DNA of 64,000 nt, from assembly GCF_052115445.1 (NCBI RefSeq), contig NZ_JBFRGR010000028.1, positions 1 to 64,000 of the forward strand, in the 5' to 3' direction. Below the pieces are notes generated by a model. It worked only from the letters and a program-made list of their open reading frames with translations. It ran no database searches and was not told the DNA's origin. This DNA comes from Paenibacillus_E sp052115445. GTDB lineage: Bacteria; Bacillota; Bacilli; Paenibacillales; NBRC-103111. Shown in pieces: positions 24,654 through 32,673 of the stretch. The translations under genes were made by a program, and so were the position numbers. Position 1 is the stretch's first letter; the number at the start of each line of letters is the position of its first letter.

Positions 24654-25946
24654 ATGACAATTATTTCTGATGTTTACGCACGCGAAGTATTGGATTCCCG
24701 CGGTAACCCAACGGTTGAAGTAGAAGTATACCTAGAGTCCGGCGCTTTCGGCCGTGCTATCGTCCCTTCAGGCGCTTCCACAGGCGCATACGAGGCTGTT
24801 GAGCTTCGTGATGGTGACAAAGGTCGTTACCTTGGTAAAGGCGTTCTGAAAGCTGTTGAGAACGTAAATGAAATCATCGCTCCTGAAATCATCGGTCTAG
24901 ACGCTCTTGATCAAGTTGGCATCGACAACAAAATGATCGAGCTTGACGGTACTCCTAACAAAGCTAAATTGGGAGCTAACGCAATTCTAGCTGTTTCCAT
25001 GGCTGTTGCTCGCGCAGCTGCTGACGCTTTGGACGTGCCATTGTACGTTTACCTTGGTGGATTCAATGCCAAAACACTTCCAGTTCCAATGATGAACATC
25101 ATCAACGGTGGGGCACATGCTGACAACAACGTTGACGTTCAAGAGTTCATGGTTCTGCCAGTTGGCGCTCCAACTTTCAAAGAAGCTCTTCGCATTGGCG
25201 CTGAGATTTTCCATAGCTTGAAATCCGTATTGAAAGAAAAAGGCCTTAACACAGCAGTTGGCGACGAAGGCGGATTCGCTCCTAACTTCAAATCCAACGA
25301 AGAAGCCATCACGACAATCCTTACAGCTATCGAAAACGCTGGTTACAAACCAGGTGTTGACGTATTCTTGGGTATGGACGTTGCTTCCACGGAGTTCTTC
25401 AAAGATGGTAAATACCACCTTGAAGGCGAAGGCAAATCCTTCACATCCGCTGAGTGGGTTGACTTCTTGGCTGCATGGGTTGATAAATACCCAATCATCA
25501 CTGTTGAAGATGGTTGCTCCGAAGACGATTGGGAAGGTTGGAAATTGCTTACTGAGAAATTGGGTAACAAAATTCAACTCGTTGGTGACGATCTGTTCGT
25601 TACGAACACTGAGCGTCTTTCCAGAGGGATCGAAGAAAACATCGGTAACTCCATCTTGGTTAAAGTTAACCAAATTGGTACGCTTACTGAGACTTTTGAT
25701 GCGATCGAAATGGCAAAACGCGCTGGTTACACAGCTGTTATCTCCCACCGTTCCGGTGAGAGCGAAGACAGCACAATCGCTGACATCGCGGTTGCTACAA
25801 ACGCTGGTCAAATCAAAACAGGTGCTCCGTCCCGTACGGACCGCGTAGCGAAATACAACCAACTTCTTCGTATCGAAGACGAGTTGTTCACTGTTGCTCA
25901 ATACGCTGGTAAAAAAGCATTCTACAACTTGAGAAACTTCAAGTAA
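24654..25946 (+). CDS. eno: Enolase
   Basis: Dehydrates 2-phosphoglycerate to phosphoenolpyruvate; in Bacillus it also associates with the RNA degradation machinery. Signatures are AREVLDSRGNPTVEVEV, GASTGAYEAVELRDGD, VGDEGGFAPN, LVGDDLFVTN and SHRSGESEDSTIAD. ATG 24654 gives the expected 430 residues and lies about nine bases after GAAGGAGTG. Codon use is strongly biased, which creates long spurious antisense frames. It ends the glycolytic operon at a strong terminator. Confidence 0.97.
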   Translation: MTIISDVYAREVLDSRGNPTVEVEVYLESGAFGRAIVPSGASTGAYEAVELRDGDKGRYLGKGVLKAVENVNEIIAPEIIGLDALDQVGIDNKMIELDGTPNKAKLGANAILAVSMAVARAAADALDVPLYVYLGGFNAKTLPVPMMNIINGGAHADNNVDVQEFMVLPVGAPTFKEALRIGAEIFHSLKSVLKEKGLNTAVGDEGGFAPNFKSNEEAITTILTAIENAGYKPGVDVFLGMDVASTEFFKDGKYHLEGEGKSFTSAEWVDFLAAWVDKYPIITVEDGCSEDDWEGWKLLTEKLGNKIQLVGDDLFVTNTERLSRGIEENIGNSILVKVNQIGTLTETFDAIEMAKRAGYTAVISHRSGESEDSTIADIAVATNAGQIKTGAPSRTDRVAKYNQLLRIEDELFTVAQYAGKKAFYNLRNFK

Positions 25947-25969
25947 TACATCCGTATGTAATGATATGG

Positions 25970-25998
25970 CGGGCAGGTGGCTTACACCTGCCCGTTTT
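25970..25998 (+). terminator. Terminator of the glycolytic operon
   Basis: Perfect 10-bp GC-rich stem cgggcaggtg / cacctgcccg with a 5-base loop and TTTT. Confidence 0.85.
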
Positions 25999-26045
25999 GG
26001 CGTATAATGAGGGTAAAGTCGTCCAATGCAAGGGAGGTTATGCTT

Positions 26046-26759
26046 TTGAGCAACTGGGTAAAAACGATCCTGTTCCTAATAGGCTCCGCGGTGCTGACGC
26101 ACTGGATTCCTTCCTCATTTTTTCGGAACCTGGACACGATGGTACATGAGTTCGGGCATGCAGTTGCGACACTTGCGCTGTCCGGCAAGGTCATGTACAT
26201 CGAGCTGTACAGGGATCACAGCGGCGTCACCTACTCGTCCATGACCAAGTCATGGGCGGTCATCCCAGTCTCGCTGGCGGGATATATGACCGCCTCGCTG
26301 TTTGCTTGGTTTTTGTTCTCGGCGTACGCTAGAGGCAAGCAGAAGCTGGGATTGCAAGTGATGACGGCGCTGTCTGCGTTGTCACTGGTGCTGTTCGTAC
26401 GGAATAGCTTCGGCGTTTCGTTCCTGCTCGGTTTTATTCTTATGACCGTGCTGGCTTTGGCGCTCGCGCCGAAGTGGCTGCGCGATTTTTACTACCTGCT
26501 GCTGGCGTTCTTATGCTTGGAGGAGTCGGTGTTCGGCCCGGGCTCGCTGATCGTATATGCGTTGCAAAACAGCCGGAGTGCTGGTGATGCGAGTAATTTG
26601 GCCAACCACACAGGGATACCTGCCATTGTTTGGGCGATCGGGTTTACGCTGTTCGCGCTGTGGTGTGCGAAGCAAGCGGTTGGTGCCTTCTTAGGGCGAA
26701 GCAAGAGAGCTAGAAATGCAAGTAGTAGGCCTACTGCGATGGGGTCATATCGCGACTAG
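26046..26759 (+). CDS. M50B-like membrane metalloprotease homologue
   Basis: Integral membrane protein of about 237 residues with several hydrophobic segments and a zinc-protease motif HEFGH near residue 35 (MVHEFGHAVATLALSG), the hallmark of the Peptidase M50B-like family. Substrates are unknown. TTG 26046 is chosen because AGGGAGG (26031-26037) is eight bases upstream; an in-frame ATG at 26040 is only two bases from it. A TATAAT at 26003-26008 may be its own promoter, just after the eno terminator. The gene is richer in G+C than its neighbours. Confidence 0.75.
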   Translation: MSNWVKTILFLIGSAVLTHWIPSSFFRNLDTMVHEFGHAVATLALSGKVMYIELYRDHSGVTYSSMTKSWAVIPVSLAGYMTASLFAWFLFSAYARGKQKLGLQVMTALSALSLVLFVRNSFGVSFLLGFILMTVLALALAPKWLRDFYYLLLAFLCLEESVFGPGSLIVYALQNSRSAGDASNLANHTGIPAIVWAIGFTLFALWCAKQAVGAFLGRSKRARNASSRPTAMGSYRD

Positions 26760-26787
26760 GTGCTGATGCTTCGTTTAGGCCGTTTTG

Positions 26788-26816
26788 TTGTGTTCCTGGA
26801 CGAACTATGTTAAAAT
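26788..26816 (+). promoter_or_regulatory. Promoter before secG
   Basis: TTGTGT (26788-26793), 17-base spacer, TAAAAT (26811-26816). Confidence 0.5.
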
Positions 26817-26864
26817 ACTTATGCTAGTTGTATAAGGCAAAGAATCGGCAATTGGGGTGCTAAT

Positions 26865-27101
26865 ATGTTAATCTTTATGAAAATTTTGTTAATCATAGCT
26901 TCGGTTGGATTAATTGCGATTGTCCTTTTACAAAAAGGGAAAAGCGCAGGCTTGTCCGGTGCCATTTCCGGTGGCGCTGAGCACTTATTTGGTAAACAAA
27001 AAGCTCGTGGTTTGGAACTATTTTTGTCCCGTGCAACAATGGGTCTTGCTGCTGCATTCTTTATTCTTTCTATTGTCGTAGCATACGTAGTGAAAAGCTA
27101 A
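26865..27101 (+). CDS. secG: Preprotein translocase subunit SecG
   Basis: Small accessory subunit of the SecYEG channel. The 78 residues form two membrane helices (ILLIIASVGLIAIVLL at the N-terminus and MGLAAAFFILSIVVAYVV at the C-terminus) joined by the characteristic loop KGKSAGLSGAISGG. The ATG lies behind a weak GGGGTG site. A strong terminator follows, so it may be transcribed alone. Confidence 0.94.
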   Translation: MLIFMKILLIIASVGLIAIVLLQKGKSAGLSGAISGGAEHLFGKQKARGLELFLSRATMGLAAAFFILSIVVAYVVKS

Positions 27102-27116
27102 CACACATAAAACGAT

Positions 27117-27149
27117 AACAGCAGGGGAACTATACTCCTGCTGTTTTTT
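27117..27149 (+). terminator. Terminator after secG
   Basis: Perfect 9-bp stem aacagcagg / cctgctgtt, then a T-run. Confidence 0.85.
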
Positions 27150-27186
27150 CATTTTTGTATAAGTGTTGGTGAAAGGATGAGTCATC

Positions 27187-27984
27187 ATTAAGGAAGAGCG
27201 GATTTATAGGTCGACAGAGCCCTTCTACTGGAAAGGGCATGGCGAGAAGCAGGGAACAGGCATTTTGATGATTCATGGCTTCACAGGATCACCTTCGGAA
27301 TTCAGAAGAATTGGCTATATCTTGCGAGACGAAGGGTACACGATTCAAGCGCTCAGATTGCCAGGGCATGGCACTTCGCCTGAGGATATGAGGCGCACCG
27401 GATGGACGGATTGGTATGGGCATGTGCTGGAGAGTTACGATGAGCTAGCCGCTCGCTGCAAGCGAGTTGTGATCATGGGACATTCGATGGGCGGACTCCT
27501 TGCTTTGAAATTGGGGGGAGAACGCGCTGCTGCGGGCATTATCTCACTGGCTACACCGTTTTTCTTTACGACAAGGAAATTGGCGCTAGCTGGAGTTATG
27601 CAGTATGTATTGCCTTACATAGAGAAAAAACCCAAGAAGATCTCCACATTGTTGGACGAGTCATGTGCATATACCAAAACGCCGATTCGCTGTGTCGTCA
27701 GCTTAAGAAAGTTAGTCAAGGAAGTAAAGAAATTGCTACCGCGGGTAGATGCTCCGATCTGGATCGGGCAAGGAAATAAGGATGGAATCGTCCATCCTAA
27801 CAGCGCAGTGTATCTACGGAATAGCGTCGGGTCACAGGTATCGGAATTGCATTTTTATAAGGAATCCTCCCATGGTTTATTGCTAGATCAAGAGCGGGAG
27901 CAGATATATGCGGATATTTCTGCGTTTATCCTTTCGCTGCAAACGGCATACTATGGATTAAGGGACATGAGAACGGCGGACTAG
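27187..27984 (+). CDS. est: Carboxylesterase, alpha/beta-hydrolase (Est/YvaK-like), start uncertain
   Basis: Serine hydrolase resembling the Bacillus Est carboxylesterase that precedes rnr. The nucleophile Ser is in GHSMGGLLALK, the oxyanion region is MIHGFTGSPSEF, and an acid and His lie in GNKDGIVHP and KESSHGLLLD. The frame continues upstream with family-like sequence (IYRSTEPFYWKGHG) but has no ATG, GTG or TTG before the stop at 27178. The best-placed start is ATT 27187 (or ATC 27184), about eight bases after AAAGGATGA. Alternatively a one-base indel separates this frame from ATG 27177. A TTG at 27265 would cut away conserved sequence. Confidence 0.8.
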   Translation: MKEERIYRSTEPFYWKGHGEKQGTGILMIHGFTGSPSEFRRIGYILRDEGYTIQALRLPGHGTSPEDMRRTGWTDWYGHVLESYDELAARCKRVVIMGHSMGGLLALKLGGERAAAGIISLATPFFFTTRKLALAGVMQYVLPYIEKKPKKISTLLDESCAYTKTPIRCVVSLRKLVKEVKKLLPRVDAPIWIGQGNKDGIVHPNSAVYLRNSVGSQVSELHFYKESSHGLLLDQEREQIYADISAFILSLQTAYYGLRDMRTAD

Positions 27985-28012
27985 AACAACAACAAGAAGG
28001 TGAAGAGTGTAT

Positions 28013-31012
28013 ATGATAAAAGAGAACGAGATCGTAAGTTTGATGCAAGAAGAGGCTTATAAGCCTATGTCCTATAAAGAACTTGAGAAACACTTCGGAA
28101 TTGGCAGTGCGAATGAGTTTAAGGATTTTATAAAAATGCTCAATCAATTAGAAGAAAGCGGCCATATCGTAAGGAGCCCCAATGATCGTTATGGCGTTCC
28201 TGAACGGATGAATTTGGTGCGAGGCAAGCTGCAGGCCCATGCGAAGGGTTTTGCATTCTTAATTCCTGAAGACCGTGAACACCCGGACGTATACATTAAT
28301 GCACACGACCTAAATACAGCGATGAACGGCGATATCGTATTCGTGAAAGTCACATCGCGCAGCCAAGGCGGCGGCCGTCTAGAAGGCGAAGTTGTACGTG
28401 TGATTACACGGGCGAACTCGCAGATCGTTGGCGTTTTTCAAAGCCAAGATACGTATGCCTTCGTCATTGCAGATGATAAACGGGTGACAAGAGATATTTT
28501 CATCCCGCAGCATGCTTTTATGGGAGCAGTCTCTGGACAAAAGGTCGTCGTGAAAATTGTGAATTATCCAGAAGGCCGTTCCGCGGCTGAGGGTGAAGTG
28601 ATTGAGATTCTGGGTCATAAGGATGATCCAGGTGTCGATATTTTGGCGATCATACGCAAACATCAATTGCCGGAGGCGTTCCAACCAGAAGTTTTGGCGG
28701 AAGCAGAAGCGGCGCCAGATTCGATTACAGAAGAAGAAATCATCGGGCAAGGTCGTCGTGATCTTCGTGCGAAAACCATTGTAACGATTGATGGTGAAGA
28801 TGCCAAGGATTTGGATGATGCTGTGAATGTGGAGCTTTTGGACAATGGGAACGTTCGACTTGGCGTGCATATTGCCGATGTGAGTTACTATGTGCGAGAA
28901 GGTACGGCACTTGATATTGAAGCTTACAATCGCGGATGCTCCGTGTATTTGACCGATCGTGTGATTCCGATGCTGCCTCACCGTTTATCGAACGGGATTT
29001 GTTCGTTGAACCCGCAAGTAGACCGGTTGACCATGTCGTGTGAAATGGAATTTGACGCGGATTTGAAGGTCGTTAATCATGAGATTTTCACCAGTGTCAT
29101 CAAAACAAAAGAACGAATGACCTATACGAATGTACGCAAGCTGCTGACAGGTGAGGCAGAGCCAGAAATCGTGGAGAAATATGCGTATTTAATGGAAGAC
29201 TTCAAACGGATGGAAGAACTAGCAGCTAGATTGCGTTCCAGACGGATGAAGCGCGGTGCGATTGATTTCGACTTTGAAGAGTCTAAGATCCTCGTAGATG
29301 CGGATGGTAAGCCAACTGATATTGTCAAAAGAGAGCGCTCTGTCGCTGAAATGATGATCGAGGAGTTCATGCTAGCCGCCAATGAGACGGTTGCTGAGCA
29401 TTTCTCATGGTTGAAAGTGCCGTTCTTGTATCGCGTGCATGAGGATCCGGATTCCGAGAAATTGATGAACTTCATGGAGTTCGTTACAACCTTTGGCTAT
29501 GCGATGCGTGGCGGTAAAGGTGGGGCAATTCATGCGCGTTCCTTGCAGGCTTTGTTAGAAGATATTAAGGGAACACCGGAAGAAACCGTGATTAGTAAAG
29601 TGATGCTGCGCTCAATGAAGCAGGCTAAGTATGATGCACAGAGTTTGGGCCATTTTGGCCTAGCTGCGGAGTTTTATTCCCATTTCACCTCACCGATTCG
29701 TCGTTATCCGGATTTGGTTATCCATCGGGTTATTCGTGAAGTGTTGGAGAATGGTGGCACCCTTCCAGATAAACGACATGATTATTTAGCTTCGCGTATG
29801 AACGATATTGCCCAGCAGTCCTCCGAGCGTGAGCGTGTTGCTGTTGATGCAGAACGTGATACAGAAGCTTTGAAGAAAGCACAGTACATGCTGGATAAAG
29901 TTGGTGAGGAGTTCGAGGGTATTATCTCGAGCGTGACGGGCTTCGGTATGTTCATTGAGTTAGACAACACAGTTGAAGGCTTAATTCGATTGAGTGATTT
30001 GACGGATGATTACTACAATCATCATGAGAAGCAACATGCTCTAATTGGTGAGCGTACCTCCAAAATTTATCGACTTGGCGACAGCATTAAGGTGCGCGTT
30101 GCGCGCGTGAGTATGGAAGATCATACGATTGATTTTGAATTGTTGGATATGAAGCCTCGCAAAGAGGGGGCATTTAACCGCGGCGGCGGTGGTGGAGGCA
30201 AGTTCAAAGGTGCAGGCGGGTTTAAAGGTTTCCGTGGTAAGTCGGATAACGGCAGATCTGGTCGGCCAGAAAAGGGCAAGGGTGGAACGAACGGTAGACC
30301 TGAGAAGGGCAAAGGCGGGTACAAAGGTAAAGGTGGCTTTGCGAAGGCGCAACCTGTGGTTGGGCAAGGTGGGACTGCGAACCAAACAACCGGGAATCCA
30401 GGGACACGTGGAGACTCAGGGACAGGTCAAGGGAAGAAGCGTGGGCGTGGCGATAATGGTGCTGCTCGTCGGATCGAGATGGCTGCTCCCGGGGCTGCCG
30501 AAGGCGCTGTTGGTACAGAGGGCGCGGCAGGAACAGAGAGAGGTCGTAGAAGATCTAGGGGTAAGGGCGGCCAGGGGCAGGGCCAAAAAAGAGCTGAGGG
30601 CTTTGCTGGAAGTGGAGATGGCAAAGCAGAGAACATTGCTGGTATTGGAACTGGTGAAGGTCAAGGTGGAGCCTTCCAAGGTAATTCAGCAGGTCAAGGG
30701 AAATCACGCCGCGGCAAGGGTGGTAGTAAGCCTTGGAGCGACAAGCGCGAAAAAGGCGGAAAGATTGGCGAAGGCGGCAGCTTGCGCCAACGATTGCAGT
30801 CAGTCGGCGCAGGGCGGACTGATAGCGGGGTTGGCCAAGGCGGCGAGCGTGGCCGTGGGGTTTCGCTTGGGGGCGAAGCCCAAGCGGGCGGTGGCGGTAG
30901 CGCTGCATCGGAGCGCAGCGGCATGGATTGGGCGAGCGGCGTGAACGCGCTCGCCAAGGGCGGTCGTCGCCGGAGCGACGACGGCGATGGTAGCAAGAAG
31001 CGGCGGAGATAG
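28013..31012 (+). CDS. rnr: Ribonuclease R with very long Gly/Lys/Arg-rich tail
   Basis: Processive 3'-to-5' exoribonuclease of the RNB family. Domains in order: N-terminal winged helix (about 1-70), cold-shock-like domains (70-235), the RNB catalytic domain with DGEDAKDLDDAV and the aspartate cluster (250-590), and an S1 domain (about 625-710, FEGIISSVTGFGMFIELD). From about residue 713 to 999 there is a low-complexity tail rich in Gly, Lys and Arg (RPEKGKGG, KKRGRGDNG, GRRRSRGKGG), far longer than the short basic tail of B. subtilis RNase R. ATG 28013 is favoured over GTG 28007 by spacing from AAGGTGA. smpB and ssrA follow, as expected for trans-translation partners. Confidence 0.94.
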   Translation: MIKENEIVSLMQEEAYKPMSYKELEKHFGIGSANEFKDFIKMLNQLEESGHIVRSPNDRYGVPERMNLVRGKLQAHAKGFAFLIPEDREHPDVYINAHDLNTAMNGDIVFVKVTSRSQGGGRLEGEVVRVITRANSQIVGVFQSQDTYAFVIADDKRVTRDIFIPQHAFMGAVSGQKVVVKIVNYPEGRSAAEGEVIEILGHKDDPGVDILAIIRKHQLPEAFQPEVLAEAEAAPDSITEEEIIGQGRRDLRAKTIVTIDGEDAKDLDDAVNVELLDNGNVRLGVHIADVSYYVREGTALDIEAYNRGCSVYLTDRVIPMLPHRLSNGICSLNPQVDRLTMSCEMEFDADLKVVNHEIFTSVIKTKERMTYTNVRKLLTGEAEPEIVEKYAYLMEDFKRMEELAARLRSRRMKRGAIDFDFEESKILVDADGKPTDIVKRERSVAEMMIEEFMLAANETVAEHFSWLKVPFLYRVHEDPDSEKLMNFMEFVTTFGYAMRGGKGGAIHARSLQALLEDIKGTPEETVISKVMLRSMKQAKYDAQSLGHFGLAAEFYSHFTSPIRRYPDLVIHRVIREVLENGGTLPDKRHDYLASRMNDIAQQSSERERVAVDAERDTEALKKAQYMLDKVGEEFEGIISSVTGFGMFIELDNTVEGLIRLSDLTDDYYNHHEKQHALIGERTSKIYRLGDSIKVRVARVSMEDHTIDFELLDMKPRKEGAFNRGGGGGGKFKGAGGFKGFRGKSDNGRSGRPEKGKGGTNGRPEKGKGGYKGKGGFAKAQPVVGQGGTANQTTGNPGTRGDSGTGQGKKRGRGDNGAARRIEMAAPGAAEGAVGTEGAAGTERGRRRSRGKGGQGQGQKRAEGFAGSGDGKAENIAGIGTGEGQGGAFQGNSAGQGKSRRGKGGSKPWSDKREKGGKIGEGGSLRQRLQSVGAGRTDSGVGQGGERGRGVSLGGEAQAGGGGSAASERSGMDWASGVNALAKGGRRRSDDGDGSKKRRR

Positions 31013-31030
31013 TCGCCGCTTCTTGCTTTT
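30993..31030 (+). terminator. Terminator overlapping the rnr stop codon
   Basis: Perfect 13-bp stem (30993-31005 with 31014-31026) then TTTT. The upstream arm encodes the last residues of RNase R (SKKRRR) and the loop holds the stop codon. Confidence 0.8.
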
Positions 31031-31038
31031 CGGGCTTG

Positions 31039-31073
31039 ATCTTGCTACAATAGGTTGCACATTGTAGCAAGAT
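31039..31073 (+). other. Perfect inverted repeat between rnr and smpB
   Basis: 13-bp arms atcttgctacaat / attgtagcaagat with a 9-base loop. No T-run follows. It could be a second hairpin insulating smpB or an mRNA stability element. Confidence 0.45.
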
Positions 31074-31109
31074 TTACCTGCATTTTAGCGTGCGGGAGGA
31101 GGATCTCAC

Positions 31110-31592
31110 GTGGCAACTAAAAAGGCTGATGGCAAACTACTCGCTCAGAATAAAAAGGCTTCACACGATTATTTCATTGAAGATACGTATGAATGCGGTC
31201 TTGTCCTGACTGGCACGGAGATCAAATCCTTACGGGCAGGTAAAGCCAACATTGGCGACAGCTTTTCGACGATTCGGAATGGCGAAGCATTTGTACATAA
31301 TATGCACATTAGCCCTTTCGAACAAGGGAACCGCAGCAATCCGGAAGATCCTACACGGACGCGGAAGCTATTGTTGAAGAAAGTACAAATCGCCAAAATA
31401 CTAGGCCAGGCTAAGCAAGAAGGCTATACGGTCGTTCCATTGAAAGTGTACATCCGGAATGGCTACGCGAAGCTTCTTATTGGCATTGGTAAAGGGAAGA
31501 AACAATACGACAAGCGTGAGTCTGCTGCCAAGAAAGATGCACAGCGCGATATTCAACGCGCATTGCGTGAGAAGCAGAAGATTGCCAGATAG
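31110..31592 (+). CDS. smpB: SsrA-binding protein SmpB
   Basis: Binds tmRNA and delivers it to stalled ribosomes for trans-translation. The 160 residues include NKKASHDYFIEDTYE, the GTEIKSLRAGKANIGDSF core, and the basic C-terminal tail KKDAQRDIQRALREKQK. It starts at GTG 31110, after GGGAGGAGG. Its RNA partner ssrA lies 166 bases downstream and RNase R, which degrades tagged-message RNA, is just upstream. Confidence 0.97.
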   Translation: MATKKADGKLLAQNKKASHDYFIEDTYECGLVLTGTEIKSLRAGKANIGDSFSTIRNGEAFVHNMHISPFEQGNRSNPEDPTRTRKLLLKKVQIAKILGQAKQEGYTVVPLKVYIRNGYAKLLIGIGKGKKQYDKRESAAKKDAQRDIQRALREKQKIAR

Positions 31593-31658
31593 CTTGGGTG
31601 TATTGGAAGGTAACACCTTGTCTTCCATGAACCTAGTGTTCATATTTCATCAGCTTAA

Positions 31659-31667
31659 TGGTATACT
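31659..31667 (+). promoter_or_regulatory. Extended -10 promoter of ssrA
   Basis: TGGTATACT (31659-31667) with a weak TTCATA 17 bases upstream of the hexamer. Transcription would begin about 85 bases before mature tmRNA. Confidence 0.45.
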
Positions 31668-31758
31668 AGTAAATGTAACGAAGAGATTTCAAGTGTAACT
31701 TGGCTCTACAGCTTGTCCTTTTAACCTTCACCGTCTCTGACGGTTACGAAGGCAATCC

Positions 31759-32120
31759 GGGGGTGTTCTTGGATTCGACGGGGATAGTTTGAGCGCGGGT
31801 TGCGGGTAGTGGGGCCGCGTCCACTATAAAACGCTAAAGCCTATTAAATGGCAAAACACAAAACAACTACGCTTTAGCAGCTTAATAACCTGTTAGCGTG
31901 CTTCTACTCAGCATCGCCCATGTGACTGGGATAGGGGCTCAACTATAGTGGGATACGACGTTTGGTCTCCGCCTGGGGTCGGACGTAGGAAGACAATCAG
32001 GCTGACCCAACGCATAGCCGGTTACGGGGCGATGCTCGGGTGACATCAAAACTGTGACTACACCCGTAGATGCCTGTGTGGCAATATTTTCGGACAGGGG
32101 TTCGACTCCCCTCACCTCCA
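31759..32120 (+). ncRNA. ssrA: Transfer-messenger RNA (tmRNA)
   Basis: Rescues stalled ribosomes and tags the nascent peptide. The 5' end GGGGGTG pairs with 3' CACCTCC to make the tRNA-like acceptor, the 3' T-arm is GGGGTTCGACTCCCC, and the conserved 5' TTGGATTCGACGGGGAT is present. The tag frame begins at GGC 31850 and reads GKTQNNYALAA followed by two stops (31883-31888), so the full tag would be A-GKTQNNYALAA. The 3' CCA is not encoded. Length is about 362 bases. Confidence 0.95.
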
Positions 32121-32133
32121 TACAAAGAAGAAC

Positions 32134-32155
32134 GCACCCATTGAGGGTGCTTTTT
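32134..32155 (+). terminator. Terminator of ssrA
   Basis: gcaccc-attga-gggtgc followed by TTTTT. Confidence 0.8.
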
Positions 32156-32160
32156 CTTTT

Positions 32161-32187
32161 GTATGGGTGATTAGGAGTTGAACCCCT
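32161..32187 (-). repeat. Degenerate inverted copy of the ssrA 3' end
   Basis: Read on the minus strand this stretch (aggggttcaactcc, then catac) resembles the tmRNA T-arm and acceptor end (32096-32123), with about four in five positions matching after a two-base gap. It could be a worn attachment-site copy left by an integrating element, or chance near a palindrome. Confidence 0.4.
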
Positions 32188-32234
32188 CGAGGGTTCGCCC
32201 GCACGGACTGGAGCGTGAGCGGAGGGAGCACGGC

Positions 32235-32285
32235 ATTGAAATGTACCACTAGGGTAGTCATCGGTGAGCAGATGGACATTTCAAT
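32235..32285. repeat. Spaced perfect inverted repeat
   Basis: 10-bp arms attgaaatgt (32235-32244) and acatttcaat (32276-32285), 31 bases apart, in non-coding DNA between ssrA and the island. Confidence 0.4.
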
Positions 32286-32306
32286 ACTCCCATTACTTCC
32301 ACATGC

Positions 32307-32339
32307 AAAATCCACAACCGAATGAGGTTGTGGATTTTT
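32307..32339 (+). terminator. Strong hairpin terminator
   Basis: 13-bp stem aaaatccacaacc / ggttgtggatttt with a 6-base loop and T-run. No gene is recognised between it and the ssrA terminator, so it may end a small unannotated RNA or be left from a lost gene. Confidence 0.65.
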
Positions 32340-32475
32340 GCTATTGAGAAGCTGGATGTACTACAAAAGTAAATGTAATCAATATATTCGAAAGTAATAT
32401 ATACAAAATATAGAAACTAAATAATTGTTCGGGATGAGCAACTGGAATTTCCACCCCACAAGAAATTGCATCCAC
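32340..32475. other. AT-rich non-coding stretch at the island edge
   Basis: No recognisable gene. On the minus strand a GTG-initiated frame of about 45 codons ending at 32341 is hydrophobic near its end, but it has no ribosome binding site and is probably chance. Confidence 0.3.
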
Positions 32476-32520
32476 AAAACGAAATAAGCCAGAATCCGAA
32501 TAAATTCAGACTGGCTCATT
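32476..32520 (-). terminator. Terminator of a minus-strand gene remnant
   Basis: Imperfect stem on the minus strand (gagccag-tctgaa pairing with ttcgga-ctggctt through G-T pairs), then ATTTCGTTTT. Confidence 0.5.
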
Positions 32521-32525
32521 TTAGT

Positions 32526-32633
32526 TTACAAGACGTTTAATCTGGTCTCAAAGAACTCTTCTATCTCTTTAATAATTTTTTGAGATTCAGTGATTTTTTT
32601 AAAGGTTAATTTATTGACTATTCTAATTAACTA
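32526..32633 (-). pseudogene. Truncated 3' end of an unidentified gene
   Basis: An open minus-strand frame of about 35 codons ends in a stop just before a terminator. Its peptide has an amphipathic helical pattern (KKITESQKIIKEIEEFFE), and no start or ribosome binding site is present. The EQK-type helix is reminiscent of the C-terminal helix of type I restriction specificity subunits, but the match is too short to name. The likely interpretation is the leftover tail of a gene cut when the neighbouring two-gene unit arrived. Confidence 0.35.
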
Positions 32634-32646
32634 AGTTATCTTAGTT
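32614..32646 (+). promoter_or_regulatory. Promoter with overlapping operator-like inverted repeat
   Basis: TTGACT (32614-32619), 17-base spacer, TATCTT (32637-32642). The perfect inverted repeat AACTAAG-TTAT-CTTAGTT (32629-32646) covers the -10, suggesting repression by a dimeric DNA-binding protein. Confidence 0.6.
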
Positions 32647-32673
32647 GTATATTGAATGATTGGAGAAACCATA

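Noticed and set aside
24987..25901. 304-codon minus-strand frame opposite eno
   Set aside because: Strong codon bias in the glycolytic genes leaves antisense frames open; the peptide resembles nothing and overlaps a perfect enolase.
30189..30944. 251-codon plus-strand frame within rnr
   Set aside because: It is the alternate frame of the low-complexity Gly/Lys/Arg tail, without its own start site.
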